Below, piece after piece: positions 39,498 through 48,788 of a stretch of DNA of 53,993 nucleotides (the first letter of the stretch is position 1; every line of letters begins with the position of its first letter). The translations under genes were made by a program, and so were the position numbers. This DNA is from an uncultured Merdimonas sp. (GTDB lineage Bacteria > Bacillota > Clostridia > Lachnospirales > Lachnospiraceae): contig CALWGE010000013.1 in assembly GCA_944378225.1 (NCBI GenBank), forward strand, positions 1 to 53,993, in the 5' to 3' direction. Under the pieces are notes generated by a model that worked only from the letters and a program-made list of their open reading frames with translations, had not been told where the DNA came from and did not search any database.

Positions 39498-40127
39498 ATG
39501 AAAAAAGGAAAGATATTCTCTGTTTTGATACTGGGGATGCTGATGGCAGCAGGATGCGGCAGAAATGACAGTGAAATGCTGTCTGAAAAACCGGTCATTT
39601 ATCTTTATCCGGAACGGGCAGAAGAGGTCAGTGTCAGGCTGGATTATAAAGGGGATATCATCTGTACTTATCCGGAATATGAAGACGGCTGGCATGTGAT
39701 AGCCAGACCGGACGGGACGCTTCAGAATCTGAGAGATGGGAAAGAGTATTCTTATTTGTTCTGGGAAGGAGTGGATAAGGCGCAGTATGACTGGAGCAGA
39801 GGTTTTGTGGTCAGGGGAGAAGATACGGCAGAATTTCTGCAGGAAAAGTTAGAACAGCTTGGTCTGACAGCTGCAGAATCCAACGAATTCATCGTTTACT
39901 GGCTCCCGCGGATGGAAAGAAATGAGTGGAATCTGATTACTTTTCAGACAGAGGGCTATACAAGCCAGGCAGCTCTGCAGATTGAACCGGCTCCTGACAG
40001 TGTTATCCGCGTTTTTATGGCGTATACAGAACTTAAGGAACCGATAGACATACCGGAGCAAGAGCTTACATCTCCCGAACGGACAGGCTTTACCGTTGTG
40101 GAATGGGGAGGAGCCGAAATAAAATAA
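39498..40127 (+). CDS. Conserved lipoprotein of unknown function
   Basis: MKKGKIFSVLILGMLMAAGC is a standard lipoprotein signal with the modified Cys at residue 20. The mature part has KPVIYLYPE, YPEYEDGWHVIARPDGTL, YSYLFWEG, FVVRGEDTAEFL, NEFIVYWLPRME and a C-terminal SPERTGFTVVEWGG. I recognise this as a recurring clostridial protein pattern without an assigned role; a beta-rich surface domain is likely. The ATG at 39498 follows AAGGAGAAAGC. The frame is open from 39351, but that part overlaps the asd terminator. A terminator follows the gene, so it is a single-gene unit. Confidence 0.78.
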   Translation: MKKGKIFSVLILGMLMAAGCGRNDSEMLSEKPVIYLYPERAEEVSVRLDYKGDIICTYPEYEDGWHVIARPDGTLQNLRDGKEYSYLFWEGVDKAQYDWSRGFVVRGEDTAEFLQEKLEQLGLTAAESNEFIVYWLPRMERNEWNLITFQTEGYTSQAALQIEPAPDSVIRVFMAYTELKEPIDIPEQELTSPERTGFTVVEWGGAEIK

Positions 40128-40145
40128 AAGGTAATAAGAGAAAAG

Positions 40146-40195
40146 GAAACATCTGTCTGCAGAAAGCTTTGGCGGTGCGGCAGATGTTTCTTTTT
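40146..40195 (+). terminator. Terminator of the lipoprotein gene
   Basis: GAAACATCTG (40146-40155) pairs with CAGATGTTTC (40181-40190), followed by five T. Confidence 0.85.
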
Positions 40196-40212
40196 GAGAA
40201 TGTAAAAAATTG

Positions 40213-40241
40213 TTGATTCTGCTTTCTGCTTATGGTATTCT
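40213..40241 (+). promoter_or_regulatory. Possible distal promoter of recA
   Basis: TTGATT (40213-40218), 17 bases, TATTCT (40236-40241). It lies about 250 bases upstream of recA, in the 367-base gap between the lipoprotein gene and recA. Apart from this, the proximal promoter and the SOS-like box, I see nothing in that gap except a repeated AGTTCCTGA (40289-40297 and 40329-40337). Confidence 0.4.
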
Positions 40242-40404
40242 GCATATATCAGCATTTCTGCTGGTTCACTGGAGAAATTCTCTCCCCAGTTCCTGATTTT
40301 TGAAGTTACGGTTTATAACGAAAGAGAAAAGTTCCTGAAAAAGTGAGCGTTGAAACTTTTTTTAATCTTTAATAAAATGGAGGTGGAAGAGTTCTGTTTT
40401 CTGC

Positions 40405-40433
40405 TTGACAGCTGAAAGAAAATATAATAAGAT
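40405..40433 (+). promoter_or_regulatory. Proximal promoter of recA
   Basis: TTGACA (40405-40410), 17 bases, TAAGAT (40428-40433). The SOS-box-like site begins 13 bases after the -10. Confidence 0.75.
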
Positions 40434-40446
40434 AGACCCAGAAAAA

Positions 40447-40460
40447 CGAACAGACATTCG
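40447..40460. promoter_or_regulatory. LexA (SOS) box, imperfect
   Basis: CGAACAGACATTCG fits the Gram-positive LexA operator CGAAC-N4-GTTCG with a single mismatch in the second half. It lies over the recA transcription start region, the usual place for repression. Confidence 0.72.
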
Positions 40461-40494
40461 AAAAATAATCTGTAAAAGGGATAAGGAGAAGTAA

Positions 40495-41550
40495 ATGGTA
40501 AAAGAAGAAAAGCTGAAGGCTCTGGATGCGGCATTGGCACAGATTGAAAAGCAGTTTGGAAAAGGTTCTGTCATGAAGCTGGGAGACAAGGGAGCCAACA
40601 TGCAGATAGAGACCACCCCCACAGGCTGTCTGAGCCTTGATCTGGCGCTTGGACTGGGTGGTATTCCAAGGGGAAGAATCATAGAGGTGTATGGACCGGA
40701 ATCCAGTGGTAAGACGACGGTAGCCCTTCATATGGTGGCAGAGGTACAGAAACGGGGAGGCATCGCAGGTTTTATCGACGCGGAGCATGCGCTGGATCCT
40801 GTATATGCGAAGAACATTGGCGTGGATGTGGACAATCTTTACATCTCGCAGCCGGATAACGGTGAGCAGGCACTGGAGATTGCAGAAACTATGGTGCGTT
40901 CCGGGGCTGTGGATATTATTATCGTGGACTCTGTTGCAGCTCTGGTGCCGAAAGCCGAGATAGAAGGCGATATGGGCGACTCCCATGTGGGACTGCAGGC
41001 AAGACTGATGTCTCAGGCTCTTCGAAAACTGACTGCTGTAATCAGTAAATCCAGATGCAGTGTGATTTTCATCAATCAGCTGCGTGAAAAAGTAGGCGTA
41101 ATGTTCGGAAATCCCGAGGTTACTACAGGTGGTCGTGCGCTGAAGTTCTATGCATCCATCCGTATGGATGTGCGCCGTATTGAGACGCTGAAGCAGGGCG
41201 GAGAGATTGTGGGTAATCGTACCCGAATCAAGGTTGTGAAGAATAAGATCGCACCGCCTTTTAAGGAAGCGGAGTTTGATATTATGTTCGGAGAAGGAAT
41301 TTCCAGAGAAGGTGATATTCTTGATCTGGCGGCCAATACAGGCGTAGTGAACAAGAGCGGAGCCTGGTACGCTTATAATGGCGAGAAGATTGGCCAGGGA
41401 CGTGAAAATGCGAAGCTGTATCTGAAGCAGAATCCTGCCGTGTGCGAAGAGATTGAGAGCAGAGTAAGAGAAGGCTTTGGTCTGGATTCCGCAAAACCTG
41501 AAGGCGAGGCAGAGGAAACGGATAAGAAAGAAAAATCTGCGGATAAATAG
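40495..41550 (+). CDS. recA: Recombinase A
   Basis: RecA forms the filament for strand exchange and stimulates LexA self-cleavage. The 351-residue protein shows the N-terminal [18 protein letters not shown], Walker [10 protein letters not shown], Walker [13 protein letters not shown], loop L1 around [12 protein letters not shown] and QAR, the [14 protein letters not shown] and [12 protein letters not shown] segments. The C-terminus is acidic and charged ([15 protein letters not shown]). The start follows AAGGAG. recX begins 13 bases after the stop, so both share the SOS-controlled transcript. Confidence 0.99.
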   Translation: MVKEEKLKALDAALAQIEKQFGKGSVMKLGDKGANMQIETTPTGCLSLDLALGLGGIPRGRIIEVYGPESSGKTTVALHMVAEVQKRGGIAGFIDAEHALDPVYAKNIGVDVDNLYISQPDNGEQALEIAETMVRSGAVDIIIVDSVAALVPKAEIEGDMGDSHVGLQARLMSQALRKLTAVISKSRCSVIFINQLREKVGVMFGNPEVTTGGRALKFYASIRMDVRRIETLKQGGEIVGNRTRIKVVKNKIAPPFKEAEFDIMFGEGISREGDILDLAANTGVVNKSGAWYAYNGEKIGQGRENAKLYLKQNPAVCEEIESRVREGFGLDSAKPEGEAEETDKKEKSADK

Positions 41551-41563
41551 GCGGTGATCGGGA

Positions 41564-42049
41564 ATGAATGGGAGACGGCCGCAGAGCGAGGAAGAAAAAT
41601 CAGGTGATATCAGGCGGGCCAGACACCGTGCGCTTCATATTCTGGAACGATGCGACAGGACAGAACAGGAACTGAGAGATAAGCTTGAGATGAACTACAG
41701 GACAGAAGCAGTGGAAGACGCGATAGCTTATGTGAAGAGATATCATTATCTTGACGATATGCGGTATGCTGTGAATTATCTGAACAGTCGGGGACGTGTG
41801 AAGAGCCGACGCCAGGTAGAACAGGAACTTCTCTATAAAAAGGGAATTTCCAGAGAGGTTCTGGAAGAAGCGAGACAGGAAGCGGATCCCCAGGATGAAA
41901 GAGAACAGATTCGGCGCTGGATGGAGAAGAAGCAGATACATCCCGACACGGCAGATCAGAACGAATTGAGAAAATTCTATCTGTTTCTGATGCGCAGAGG
42001 GTTCCGAAGCGAAGATATTCTGAGCGAGCTCAGAGTTTCAGCTTCCTGA
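41564..42049 (+). CDS. recX: RecA regulator RecX
   Basis: RecX binds and modulates RecA filaments. The 161-residue, highly charged, all-helical protein shows the three-helix repeat pattern: RALHILERCDRTEQELRDKL, then YLDDMRYAVNYLNSRG...RRQVEQELLYKKGIS and, at the end, KFYLFLMRRGFRSEDI. It sits 13 bases downstream of recA, the most common arrangement. A 21-bp bidirectional terminator follows, after which the gene order departs from the recA-recX-rny arrangement seen in related species. Confidence 0.93.
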   Translation: MNGRRPQSEEEKSGDIRRARHRALHILERCDRTEQELRDKLEMNYRTEAVEDAIAYVKRYHYLDDMRYAVNYLNSRGRVKSRRQVEQELLYKKGISREVLEEARQEADPQDEREQIRRWMEKKQIHPDTADQNELRKFYLFLMRRGFRSEDILSELRVSAS

Positions 42050-42087
42050 ACAGCCAAGTGAAGAACAAATGAAAAATACTGATGGAT

Positions 42088-42134
42088 AAAACAGGAGGGA
42101 ATGCGAATGCCGGATTCGTATTCCCTCCTGTTTT
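42088..42134. terminator. Bidirectional terminator between recX and the molybdenum hydroxylase operon
   Basis: A 21-bp stem with one G-T pair (42088-42108 with 42114-42134) ends in TTTT on the plus strand; on the minus strand it ends in TTTTATCC. It closes both converging transcripts. Confidence 0.9.
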
Positions 42135-42188
42135 ATGACAATGAAATATTTTTATGCACTGTTTTTGCTGCAGAAAAGCAATTCAAAA

Positions 42189-44483
42189 TTATTTTTCGGT
42201 AAGAGAAAGAGCGATTTTTTCCGGTGTAATCGGAAGCTCTCTGTGCCATACGCCTGTAGCACGGTAGATGGCATGGGTCAGAGCCGGTGCCGGCGTGTTG
42301 ATTACGATCTCTCCGATAGATTTGGCGCCAAAAGGTCCTGTGGGTTCGCAACTGTGCTCGAATTCTACATGAAGTTTTCCCATATCAAGACGGGTGGGAA
42401 GTCGATACTGCATAAAGGAAGAACCAATGGGACGTCCATTGTGATCATAGCGTACATCTTCCATCAGGGTATGACCGATTCCCTGTACAATACCGCCCTC
42501 TGTCTGAATACGTGCCAGTGCAGGATTGATGGGAATACCGCAGTCCACAACAGCCATGTAATCAAGAATAGTGACAAGACCGGTTTCTTTGTCCAATTCA
42601 ATTTCTACCATACCCACCATGAAGGGCGGCGGGGAGACAGGAGAGGAATGACTTACGGTAGCTTCTGCAGCCTGCATGCTGGCCACCTGTGTTTTGTAAC
42701 CGATATCTTCCAGACTTACGGTTTCACCTGTGTCTGCACGGCGTACCTGCTTCCCTTCAAAAATAACCTCTTCGGGTTTGCAGTTCAGCATACCGGAAGC
42801 GATAGAGCAGATCTGTTCTTTCAGTTCTGCACAGGCTCTTTCCACTGCTTTCCCGGTAATATAAGTAGTGGAGGAAGCATAGGAACCGGAGTCGTAGGGG
42901 GACGCATCTGTATCGGCTCCAAAGACGGCGATATCCTCTACACTGCAGTCCATACACTCAGCAGCCATCTGTGCCAGAATGGTATCGCATCCGGTCCCCA
43001 TATCGGCTGCTCCGATAATTAAATTGTAACTGCCGTCCTCGCTCAGTTTGATGGTGGCTGATCCCACATCAACATTGGAAATACAGGAGCCCTGCATGGC
43101 CATGGCGACACCTGCAGCTCTTACTTTTCCATTTCCCATATCGCGAACCGGATATTTTTCGTCCCAGTGGAACATCTGACGGCAGTGTTCCATGCAGCGA
43201 TCCAGAGCGCAGGCGTTGGCAGGCTCGTTGTAGTAGGCGGGCATCTGCATACCTTCTTTTACCATGTTTTTATCACGGATGGCTGTGGGATCCATGCCAA
43301 GACGCTCGGCGAGTTCATTGACTGTTGTTTCCAGCGCAAAAATACCCTGAGTAGCCCCATAGCCGCGATATGCTCCGGCCGCCTGCAGATTTGTATACAC
43401 TACATCATAGCTGAAACGGAAGGCTTCCAGGTTCCCGGTATACAGAGGGATGGATTTGTGTCCTGAAAGACCTACTGTGGTAGGACCGTGCTCGCCATAG
43501 GCTCCGGAATTGGACAGAGTGTAGAGATCGATTCCCCTGATGCGTCCATCCTTGTCTGCGCCCAGTCGAATTCGGATTTCCATCTCATGCCGGGGAGAGC
43601 CTGCGATTTGAGATTCCTCCCGGGTATAAATCAGTTTGGCGGCCCGTCCTGTTTTCATGGTGACGAAGGCAGGATAAATTTCGCAGACAGCTGTCTGCTT
43701 GGCTCCAAAACCGCCGCCGATACGTGGCTTTTCCACACGGATTTTGCTTTTGGGAATCCCCAGGGCATGCGAGAGGATTCGACGGCAGTGGAAGACGATC
43801 TGCGTAGATGAAATTACATGAAGCCGGCCGTAACGGTCAAACTCTGTGTAGGTACGGAAAGTTTCCATCATAGCCTGGTTGAAGGCTTTGGTGTGGTAAG
43901 TCCGATCCAGAACAATATCACAGTCTGCCAGAACGGATTCCACATCTCCGTCGCTGTTTGTATCACTGGCAACCAGATTACGCCGGCTGTCTCCTCCGAC
44001 CGGGCAGGGCGGATACCAGTCTTCTTCCGGATGTACCAGAACAGGATTGTCTTTGGCAGTATGGAAGTCCAGGACAGGTTCCAGTACTTCATAGGTTACC
44101 TTGATAAGCTTCATGGCCCGCAGAGCGGCTTTCTCTGTTTCAGCTGCGATAATGGCTACGGGATCGCCTACGAAACGGACATGACGATCCAGAATAAGCC
44201 GATCGTAAGGGGATGGCTCCGGATAGGTCTGTCCTGCGATGGTAAAGCGCTTTTTCGGAACGTCTTCCCAGGTATAAATGGCTGTTACTCCGGGAACTTT
44301 CATGGCTGCAGCCGTTTTGATTTCATGAACAATGGCATTTGCATGAGGAGACCGAAGAAGCTTGACAACCAGGGCGTTATTTGGCGTGACATCATCTGTA
44401 TAGACGGGCTTTCCAAGCAGAAGCTGCATGGCATCTTTCTTACGTACAGATTTGCCCACGGCTTTGTAATCTTTATTCTCCAT
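42189..44483 (-). CDS. Xanthine dehydrogenase-type molybdenum hydroxylase, Mo-binding subunit
   Basis: This is the large catalytic subunit of a molybdenum hydroxylase of the xanthine oxidase family, which hydroxylates purines or related heterocycles with water as oxygen source. From the ATG at 44483 (after AGGAG) it has 764 residues. Seen are the N-terminal VGKSVRKKDAMQLLLGKPVYTDD hammerhead domain, GGGFGAKQ, GAYRGYGATQ, the cofactor-binding GAADMGTGCDTILAQMAAE, and C-terminal GPFGAKSIGE with the presumed catalytic glutamate. The substrate is inferred as xanthine/hypoxanthine because xpt and an NCS2 permease lie nearby; other N-heterocycles are possible. It overlaps the Fe-S subunit gene by 11 bases. 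Confidence 0.92.
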   Translation of the reverse strand: MENKDYKAVGKSVRKKDAMQLLLGKPVYTDDVTPNNALVVKLLRSPHANAIVHEIKTAAAMKVPGVTAIYTWEDVPKKRFTIAGQTYPEPSPYDRLILDRHVRFVGDPVAIIAAETEKAALRAMKLIKVTYEVLEPVLDFHTAKDNPVLVHPEEDWYPPCPVGGDSRRNLVASDTNSDGDVESVLADCDIVLDRTYHTKAFNQAMMETFRTYTEFDRYGRLHVISSTQIVFHCRRILSHALGIPKSKIRVEKPRIGGGFGAKQTAVCEIYPAFVTMKTGRAAKLIYTREESQIAGSPRHEMEIRIRLGADKDGRIRGIDLYTLSNSGAYGEHGPTTVGLSGHKSIPLYTGNLEAFRFSYDVVYTNLQAAGAYRGYGATQGIFALETTVNELAERLGMDPTAIRDKNMVKEGMQMPAYYNEPANACALDRCMEHCRQMFHWDEKYPVRDMGNGKVRAAGVAMAMQGSCISNVDVGSATIKLSEDGSYNLIIGAADMGTGCDTILAQMAAECMDCSVEDIAVFGADTDASPYDSGSYASSTTYITGKAVERACAELKEQICSIASGMLNCKPEEVIFEGKQVRRADTGETVSLEDIGYKTQVASMQAAEATVSHSSPVSPPPFMVGMVEIELDKETGLVTILDYMAVVDCGIPINPALARIQTEGGIVQGIGHTLMEDVRYDHNGRPIGSSFMQYRLPTRLDMGKLHVEFEHSCEPTGPFGAKSIGEIVINTPAPALTHAIYRATGVWHRELPITPEKIALSLTEK

Positions 44484-44949
44484 GGCTTTCTCCTTTCTCC
44501 CGGCGGCTCTCAAGATAGCTGCGAATTCCCCTCAGCTGTCCGTCATAGCCGGAGCACCGGCACAGATTTCCTGCCAGAAACGCGCGTATTTCATCGTCAG
44601 TAGGATCCGGATTTTCCCTCAGAAGGGCAATAGTGTTCATAACAAAGCCAGGATTGCAGAAACCGCACTGATCGGCTCCCTGATCGGCAATGAAACCTAC
44701 GAAATCTGCGGCTTCCTCCTGAAGTCCTTCCAGCGTCTGGATGCTGTGCCCTGCTGCGCGGGCAGCCAGTACAGAGCATGACAGAACAGGCTGTCCGTCC
44801 ATCAGTACAGTACACAGACCGCAGCCTGAGGTTTCACAGCCTCTTTTTACGCTGAAGCAGCCGTGATTCCTGAGAAAGTCAATCAGCAGTAATCCGGGTT
44901 CGATAGTATCGGCGACGGCTCTGCCGTTCAGTGTAAGTTTCAATTCCAT
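44473..44949 (-). CDS. Molybdenum hydroxylase, 2Fe-2S subunit
   Basis: This small electron-transfer subunit has 158 residues. The plant-ferredoxin-type cluster is bound by the cysteines of KRGCETSGCGLC and the later LSC. The second, Mo-proximal cluster is bound by CGFCNPGFVM and NLCRCSGY. All eight ligands are present. It is translated between the FAD and Mo subunits with overlaps of ten and eleven bases, the CoxS/XdhC position. The start follows GGAGG. Confidence 0.95.
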   Translation of the reverse strand: MELKLTLNGRAVADTIEPGLLLIDFLRNHGCFSVKRGCETSGCGLCTVLMDGQPVLSCSVLAARAAGHSIQTLEGLQEEAADFVGFIADQGADQCGFCNPGFVMNTIALLRENPDPTDDEIRAFLAGNLCRCSGYDGQLRGIRSYLESRREKGESHGE

Positions 44950-45740
44950 ATTTCTTTTCCTCCCAGTTCCAAAAGCCCACGTCTGACAAGTACACGGACG
45001 AGGCGCGTCCGGTAGGCTGCGCTTCCACGGACATTACTTCCCGTAGGTGTCTGTTCAGCCGCATATGCAGCAAAAGCTTCCGCACTTTCTTCTGAAAAAT
45101 TATCCTTGAGAAGTCCCTGTGTATCCCGGAGGACAATGGCACGTCCGGGTCTGGCGCCGATGACGGCCCGGAAATTCCCGTCGGTCTGTGAAAGCGCGCA
45201 GGTCAGAACAGGGAAGTCTGTACGCTGATTCCGCATTGCCTGATAAACAAAACGGCCTGAAGTTTTTCGAATCTGTATACGTATGAGGATGTCATTGTCA
45301 CGTTTCATCGATACAAATGTTTCCAGAGGAACGATTCCTCCGTGATACAATTCCACATACGTATCCAATGACAGGAGAAAGGTGAGCACGTCAGAAAAGC
45401 CAAAACGTCCCCAGACGCTCCCCCCTACAGTAGCCATATTCCGAAACTGTACGCCGATAATATCCCGGACTGCCTGAGCAGCTGCACCCTGGGTCCAGGA
45501 ATTGAGGCCTGCGTGCTGTTCCAGCTGCCGCAGTGTTACCATAGCGCCAATCGAAAACTGATCTTCTGTCTCTTCTATGGTGTCAAGGCCGAGACGGCAC
45601 AGATCAATAGCGGTACCGACTGTATTTCTGGCCATTTTCATCCAGAGCATACCGCCTATAACGCGGGCGCTCCGTTTCTGATTCAGCTGATAAGCTTCTT
45701 CCAGGGTTTCCGCCTGGACATAGTTCTGAATATTCATCAT
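44940..45740 (-). CDS. Molybdenum hydroxylase, FAD-binding subunit
   Basis: This medium subunit (CoxM/XdhB type) passes electrons from the iron-sulfur clusters to NAD or another acceptor. With the ATG at 45740 (after AAGGA) it has 266 residues. The second FAD motif is recognisable (FRNMATVGGSVWGRFGFSD, usually TIGGN...D). The first, normally AGGTDL, reads IGGMLWMKMAR, so that loop is atypical. A CO_deh_flav_C-like tail follows. It is the first gene of the operon and faces the binding-protein gene of the importer across a 195-base gap. Confidence 0.87.
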   Translation of the reverse strand: MMNIQNYVQAETLEEAYQLNQKRSARVIGGMLWMKMARNTVGTAIDLCRLGLDTIEETEDQFSIGAMVTLRQLEQHAGLNSWTQGAAAQAVRDIIGVQFRNMATVGGSVWGRFGFSDVLTFLLSLDTYVELYHGGIVPLETFVSMKRDNDILIRIQIRKTSGRFVYQAMRNQRTDFPVLTCALSQTDGNFRAVIGARPGRAIVLRDTQGLLKDNFSEESAEAFAAYAAEQTPTGSNVRGSAAYRTRLVRVLVRRGLLELGGKEIWN

Positions 45741-45827
45741 AATTGATTTTTTCCTTCTGATAGCATGGCACAATTTAAGAAAGAGTACAGTTCTGCTTAT
45801 TTATTCTTTCCCAATTATCTGCTTTGT

Positions 45828-45845
45828 AGTTAACTTAAGTTCACT
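45828..45845. promoter_or_regulatory. Operator candidate between the molybdenum hydroxylase and importer operons
   Basis: AGTTAACTTAAGTTCACT is an 18-bp palindrome with one mismatched pair. It lies between two divergent operons, about 20 bases upstream of the importer -35, where a regulator could control both. Confidence 0.42.
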
Positions 45846-45864
45846 TTCATCATAACAGTATGTC

Positions 45865-45893
45865 TTGATTTTGGAAAGGGAAATTGTTATAAT
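45865..45893 (+). promoter_or_regulatory. Promoter of the importer operon
   Basis: TTGATT (45865-45870), 17 bases, TATAAT (45888-45893). Only about 35 bases of leader remain, so there is no room for a molybdenum cofactor riboswitch. Confidence 0.75.
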
Positions 45894-45935
45894 TCCGTTG
45901 TAGTTTTAAAACAATAACGAGTAGGAGAAAAATTT

Positions 45936-47027
45936 ATGAAGAAAAAAGTATTGTCCCTGCTGCTTGTTTTGTCTATGGTAATGTCTCTTTCTGCCTGCGG
46001 ACAGAAGAATTCTTCCGTAAACGAGGAGACAGCTGTGTCAGAAGAAAGTACGGCAGAAGAGACTGCAGATGAAAGCGACAGCAAGACAGAGGCGTCTGAA
46101 CCGGAGGAGACAGCATATCCCGTCACGGTTACAGATCAGGCCGGCCGTGAGGTAACGATTGAGAAAGAGCCGGAGAAACTGGTCAGTGGATATTATATCT
46201 CCACCAGTCTTCTGATTGCGCTGGGTCTGGAGGATAAACTGGCAGGTATTGAGGCAAAGGCTGATACACGTCCTATCTATGCACTCAGTGCCCCGGAACT
46301 TTTGGAGCTGCCCAGCGTGGGAACGGCAAAAGAGTTTGATCTGGAGGGCTGTGCCGCTTTGGATCCGGACCTTGTCATTCTTCCGCTGAAGCTTCAGGAT
46401 ACTGCAGACACACTGGAAGAGCTGGGGATCAAAGCACTGGTGGTAAACCCGGAGGATCAGGAGCTTCTTAATGAGACCATTTCTCTGATAGGTACAGCTT
46501 CAAATACGAAAGACCGGGCACAGGCACTGCTGGATTTCACAGCGGAGCAGGAACAGCGTCTGGAAGAGGCGCTGGCTGGAACTGATACGCCGTCTGTTTA
46601 TCTTGCGGGTAACTCTGATTTCCTTTCTACTGCAGGAGAAACCATGTATCAGTCATCTATGATTCAGATGGCAGGCGGAGTCAATGCGGCTGCCGATATT
46701 ACAGATACCTATTGGGCTGAGGTAAGCTATGAACAGATTCTGGCCTGGGATCCGGAATATATTGTACTGGCCTCTGACGCGTCCTATACGGTAGAAGATG
46801 TGCTGGCAGATCCAAATCTGGAAGGATGCGCTGCTGTGGAAAACGGGAACGTGGTTCAGATTCCCGGAGATGCGGAAGCGTGGGACAGCCCGGTGCCCAG
46901 TGGAATTCTGGGAGCTGTGTGGCTTTCTTCTGTGCTGCATCCGGAACAGTGCCCTGAGTCAGACAGTCAGGCGGTAATTCAGGAATTCTATGAAACATTC
47001 TACGGCTTTGCCTACTATGAGAATTAA
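45936..47027 (+). CDS. ABC importer substrate-binding lipoprotein, BtuF/FecB type (putative molybdate/tungstate)
   Basis: The 363-residue protein has a lipoprotein signal with LSACG (Cys21) and an acidic Ser/Glu linker (about 25-60). A class III binding domain follows: [23 protein letters not shown], a long hinge helix, [29 protein letters not shown], and the C-terminal [12 protein letters not shown]. The fold serves siderophores, cobalamin, haem or, in H. influenzae MolA, molybdate. I infer molybdate/tungstate from the operon (ModE-like protein, MocA fusion) and the divergent molybdenum enzyme, not from binding residues. The start follows AGGAG. Confidence 0.85.
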   Translation: MKKKVLSLLLVLSMVMSLSACGQKNSSVNEETAVSEESTAEETADESDSKTEASEPEETAYPVTVTDQAGREVTIEKEPEKLVSGYYISTSLLIALGLEDKLAGIEAKADTRPIYALSAPELLELPSVGTAKEFDLEGCAALDPDLVILPLKLQDTADTLEELGIKALVVNPEDQELLNETISLIGTASNTKDRAQALLDFTAEQEQRLEEALAGTDTPSVYLAGNSDFLSTAGETMYQSSMIQMAGGVNAAADITDTYWAEVSYEQILAWDPEYIVLASDASYTVEDVLADPNLEGCAAVENGNVVQIPGDAEAWDSPVPSGILGAVWLSSVLHPEQCPESDSQAVIQEFYETFYGFAYYEN

Positions 47028-47982
47028 AGCTTTCTGTGCAGCCGGGACGGTTCTGCTGATCGTCCTGGCTGCTGTCAGTTTATTTACGGGGAAATATCCT
47101 CTGTCTCTGGAAGGCCTTCTGTCCGGGGACCCCATGCAGCTGCGTGTGTTTTTTACACTTAGAATAAGCCGCACGGTGGTGGGGATACTGGGCGGTTTTG
47201 CTCTGGGAACGGCGGGCTTTGTTTATCAGACAGTATTTCGGAACCCGCTGGCATCTCCGGATGTGATTGGTGTCTCTTCCGGTGCAAGCGCGGGTGCGGC
47301 AGCGGGAATTCTGTTTCTGTCCGGCGCAGCGGCAGTGACTCTTTCGGCCTTTGCAGGAGCTCTGGCGGCAGTCTGTCTGGCGCTGGCTCTTTCGTCCCTT
47401 GATCGCTCCGGAAAAAATAGTACGATTGTCCTGGCGGGCATCGCAGTTCATTCACTGGCGCAGACAGCGCTTATGTGTCTGAAGCTTACTGCAGACCCGG
47501 AAAGGGAACTGGCTTCCATTGAGTACTGGATTATGGGAAGCCTGAATGGGATCAGCAGTTATTCCATCAGCGGGAATCTGCTTCTGTGCCTGATTTGTCT
47601 TATAGCTTTATTTCTTCTTCACCGTCAGATTCTGCTTCTCTCTGCAGAAGAAGGTGAGGCCAGAATGCTGGGGGTATCCGTGGGACGTATGCGTCTCGCA
47701 GTGCTTCTGACATCCACACTGACGGTTGCCTGTGTTGTCAGTCTGTCAGGACTTATCAGCTTCGTAGGACTTCTGGCTCCCCACGGGGCAAGACTTCTGA
47801 CAAAGCGGAACACTGCCGGGACTATGCTGCTTGGAGGCATTCTGGGGGCTGTACTTCTGACAGGGGCAGATATTCTGGCCCGCAGCGTGGCAGCTACGGA
47901 ACTTCCGGTGAGCATTTTTACAAGTCTTCTGGGAGCGCCATTTTTAATTTATCTGATTATTAAGGGGAGGCAGAAAGCATGA
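46990..47982 (+). CDS. ABC importer permease, FecCD/BtuC type
   Basis: The 330-residue polytopic protein has about nine to ten helices. It carries the family patterns [74 protein letters not shown] and [19 protein letters not shown]. It forms the membrane channel with the binding protein and ATPase around it. I use the ATG at 46990, which follows AGGA and overlaps the binding-protein gene by 38 bases; an ATG at 47017 (overlap 11) is also possible. The ATPase start overlaps its stop by four bases. Confidence 0.93.
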   Translation: MKHSTALPTMRIKAFCAAGTVLLIVLAAVSLFTGKYPLSLEGLLSGDPMQLRVFFTLRISRTVVGILGGFALGTAGFVYQTVFRNPLASPDVIGVSSGASAGAAAGILFLSGAAAVTLSAFAGALAAVCLALALSSLDRSGKNSTIVLAGIAVHSLAQTALMCLKLTADPERELASIEYWIMGSLNGISSYSISGNLLLCLICLIALFLLHRQILLLSAEEGEARMLGVSVGRMRLAVLLTSTLTVACVVSLSGLISFVGLLAPHGARLLTKRNTAGTMLLGGILGAVLLTGADILARSVAATELPVSIFTSLLGAPFLIYLIIKGRQKA

Positions 47983-48788
47983 GTTTATTTTCAGCAGTCA
48001 GTCTGACCGCGGGCTATGGCAGACAGCCGGTGGTGAAAGATCTTTCTTTTGAAGTGGAAGCAGGATGTATGCTGGGACTTCTGGGAGCCAACGGAAGCGG
48101 AAAGACTACCCTTCTGAAAGCTGTCTGCGGCATCCTGCCTCATAAAGGAAAGTGTTTTCTGGAATATAACAGTCAGGAGAGTATCATTCTGGAGGAGCTG
48201 GCACCCCGGAAGCTTTCCGGGCTCTGCAGTTATATTCCCCAGAGAAGCGGCATTTCCATTGACATTTCAGTATTGGATGTGGTGCTGATGGGATTTAATC
48301 CGCAGCTGGGTATTCTTGAATATCCTTCCGCAAAAATGAAGAAAGCTGCCAGAGAAGCATTGCAGATGGCAGGACTTGCCGGAAAAGAGGAGGAAAACTA
48401 TCAGCATCTGAGTGAAGGACAGAAACAGCTCGTCATTCTGGCGCGAACCCTTGCCGCAGATGGTATGCTGCTGCTTTTGGATGAACCCGAAAGCGCTCTG
48501 GATTTCCGCTATCGTTATCAGATGCTGGAGCTTTTAAAGGAATGGATCGGCAAAGGAAGACGGGCGGGAATTGCCGCGCTTCACGATCCTTTACTGGCAT
48601 TGAATTATTGTGATAAACTTCTTCTCCTGGCCAAGGGAGAGGTAAGAGCTGTGCTCACCCCGGGGGAGGATCCTCTGGACAAAATGGAAAAGGAACTTTC
48701 GGAAATCTATGGGGCTGTCAGCCTGCAGCGGTGCAGGGATCGCAGCGGATGCGAACGGCTGGTAATGCTGAAGGAGGCGGAAAAATGA
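47979..48788 (+). CDS. ABC importer ATP-binding protein, BtuD/FecE type
   Basis: This 269-residue nucleotide-binding subunit has Walker A GANGSGKTT, a Q-loop in SYIPQRSG, signature HLSEGQKQLV (LSEGQ variant common in this class), Walker B LLLLDEPESALD and H-loop ALHDP. A C-terminal extension of about 40 residues follows the core. The start follows GGGAGG. Its stop overlaps the next start by four bases (ATGA). It belongs to the MolC-like position of the operon; the substrate is inferred from context. Confidence 0.93.
   Translation: MSLFSAVSLTAGYGRQPVVKDLSFEVEAGCMLGLLGANGSGKTTLLKAVCGILPHKGKCFLEYNSQESIILEELAPRKLSGLCSYIPQRSGISIDISVLDVVLMGFNPQLGILEYPSAKMKKAAREALQMAGLAGKEEENYQHLSEGQKQLVILARTLAADGMLLLLDEPESALDFRYRYQMLELLKEWIGKGRRAGIAALHDPLLALNYCDKLLLLAKGEVRAVLTPGEDPLDKMEKELSEIYGAVSLQRCRDRSGCERLVMLKEAEK

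Noticed and set aside
42135-44603. Plus-strand open frames (for example 42135-43022 and 43818-44603) opposite the molybdenum hydroxylase genes
   Set aside because: Antisense shadows of clearly coding subunits, without ribosome sites or recognisable motifs.
45774-45935. Molybdenum cofactor riboswitch before the importer operon
   Set aside because: The -10 at 45888-45893 leaves only about 35 transcribed bases; the known motif needs well over 100.
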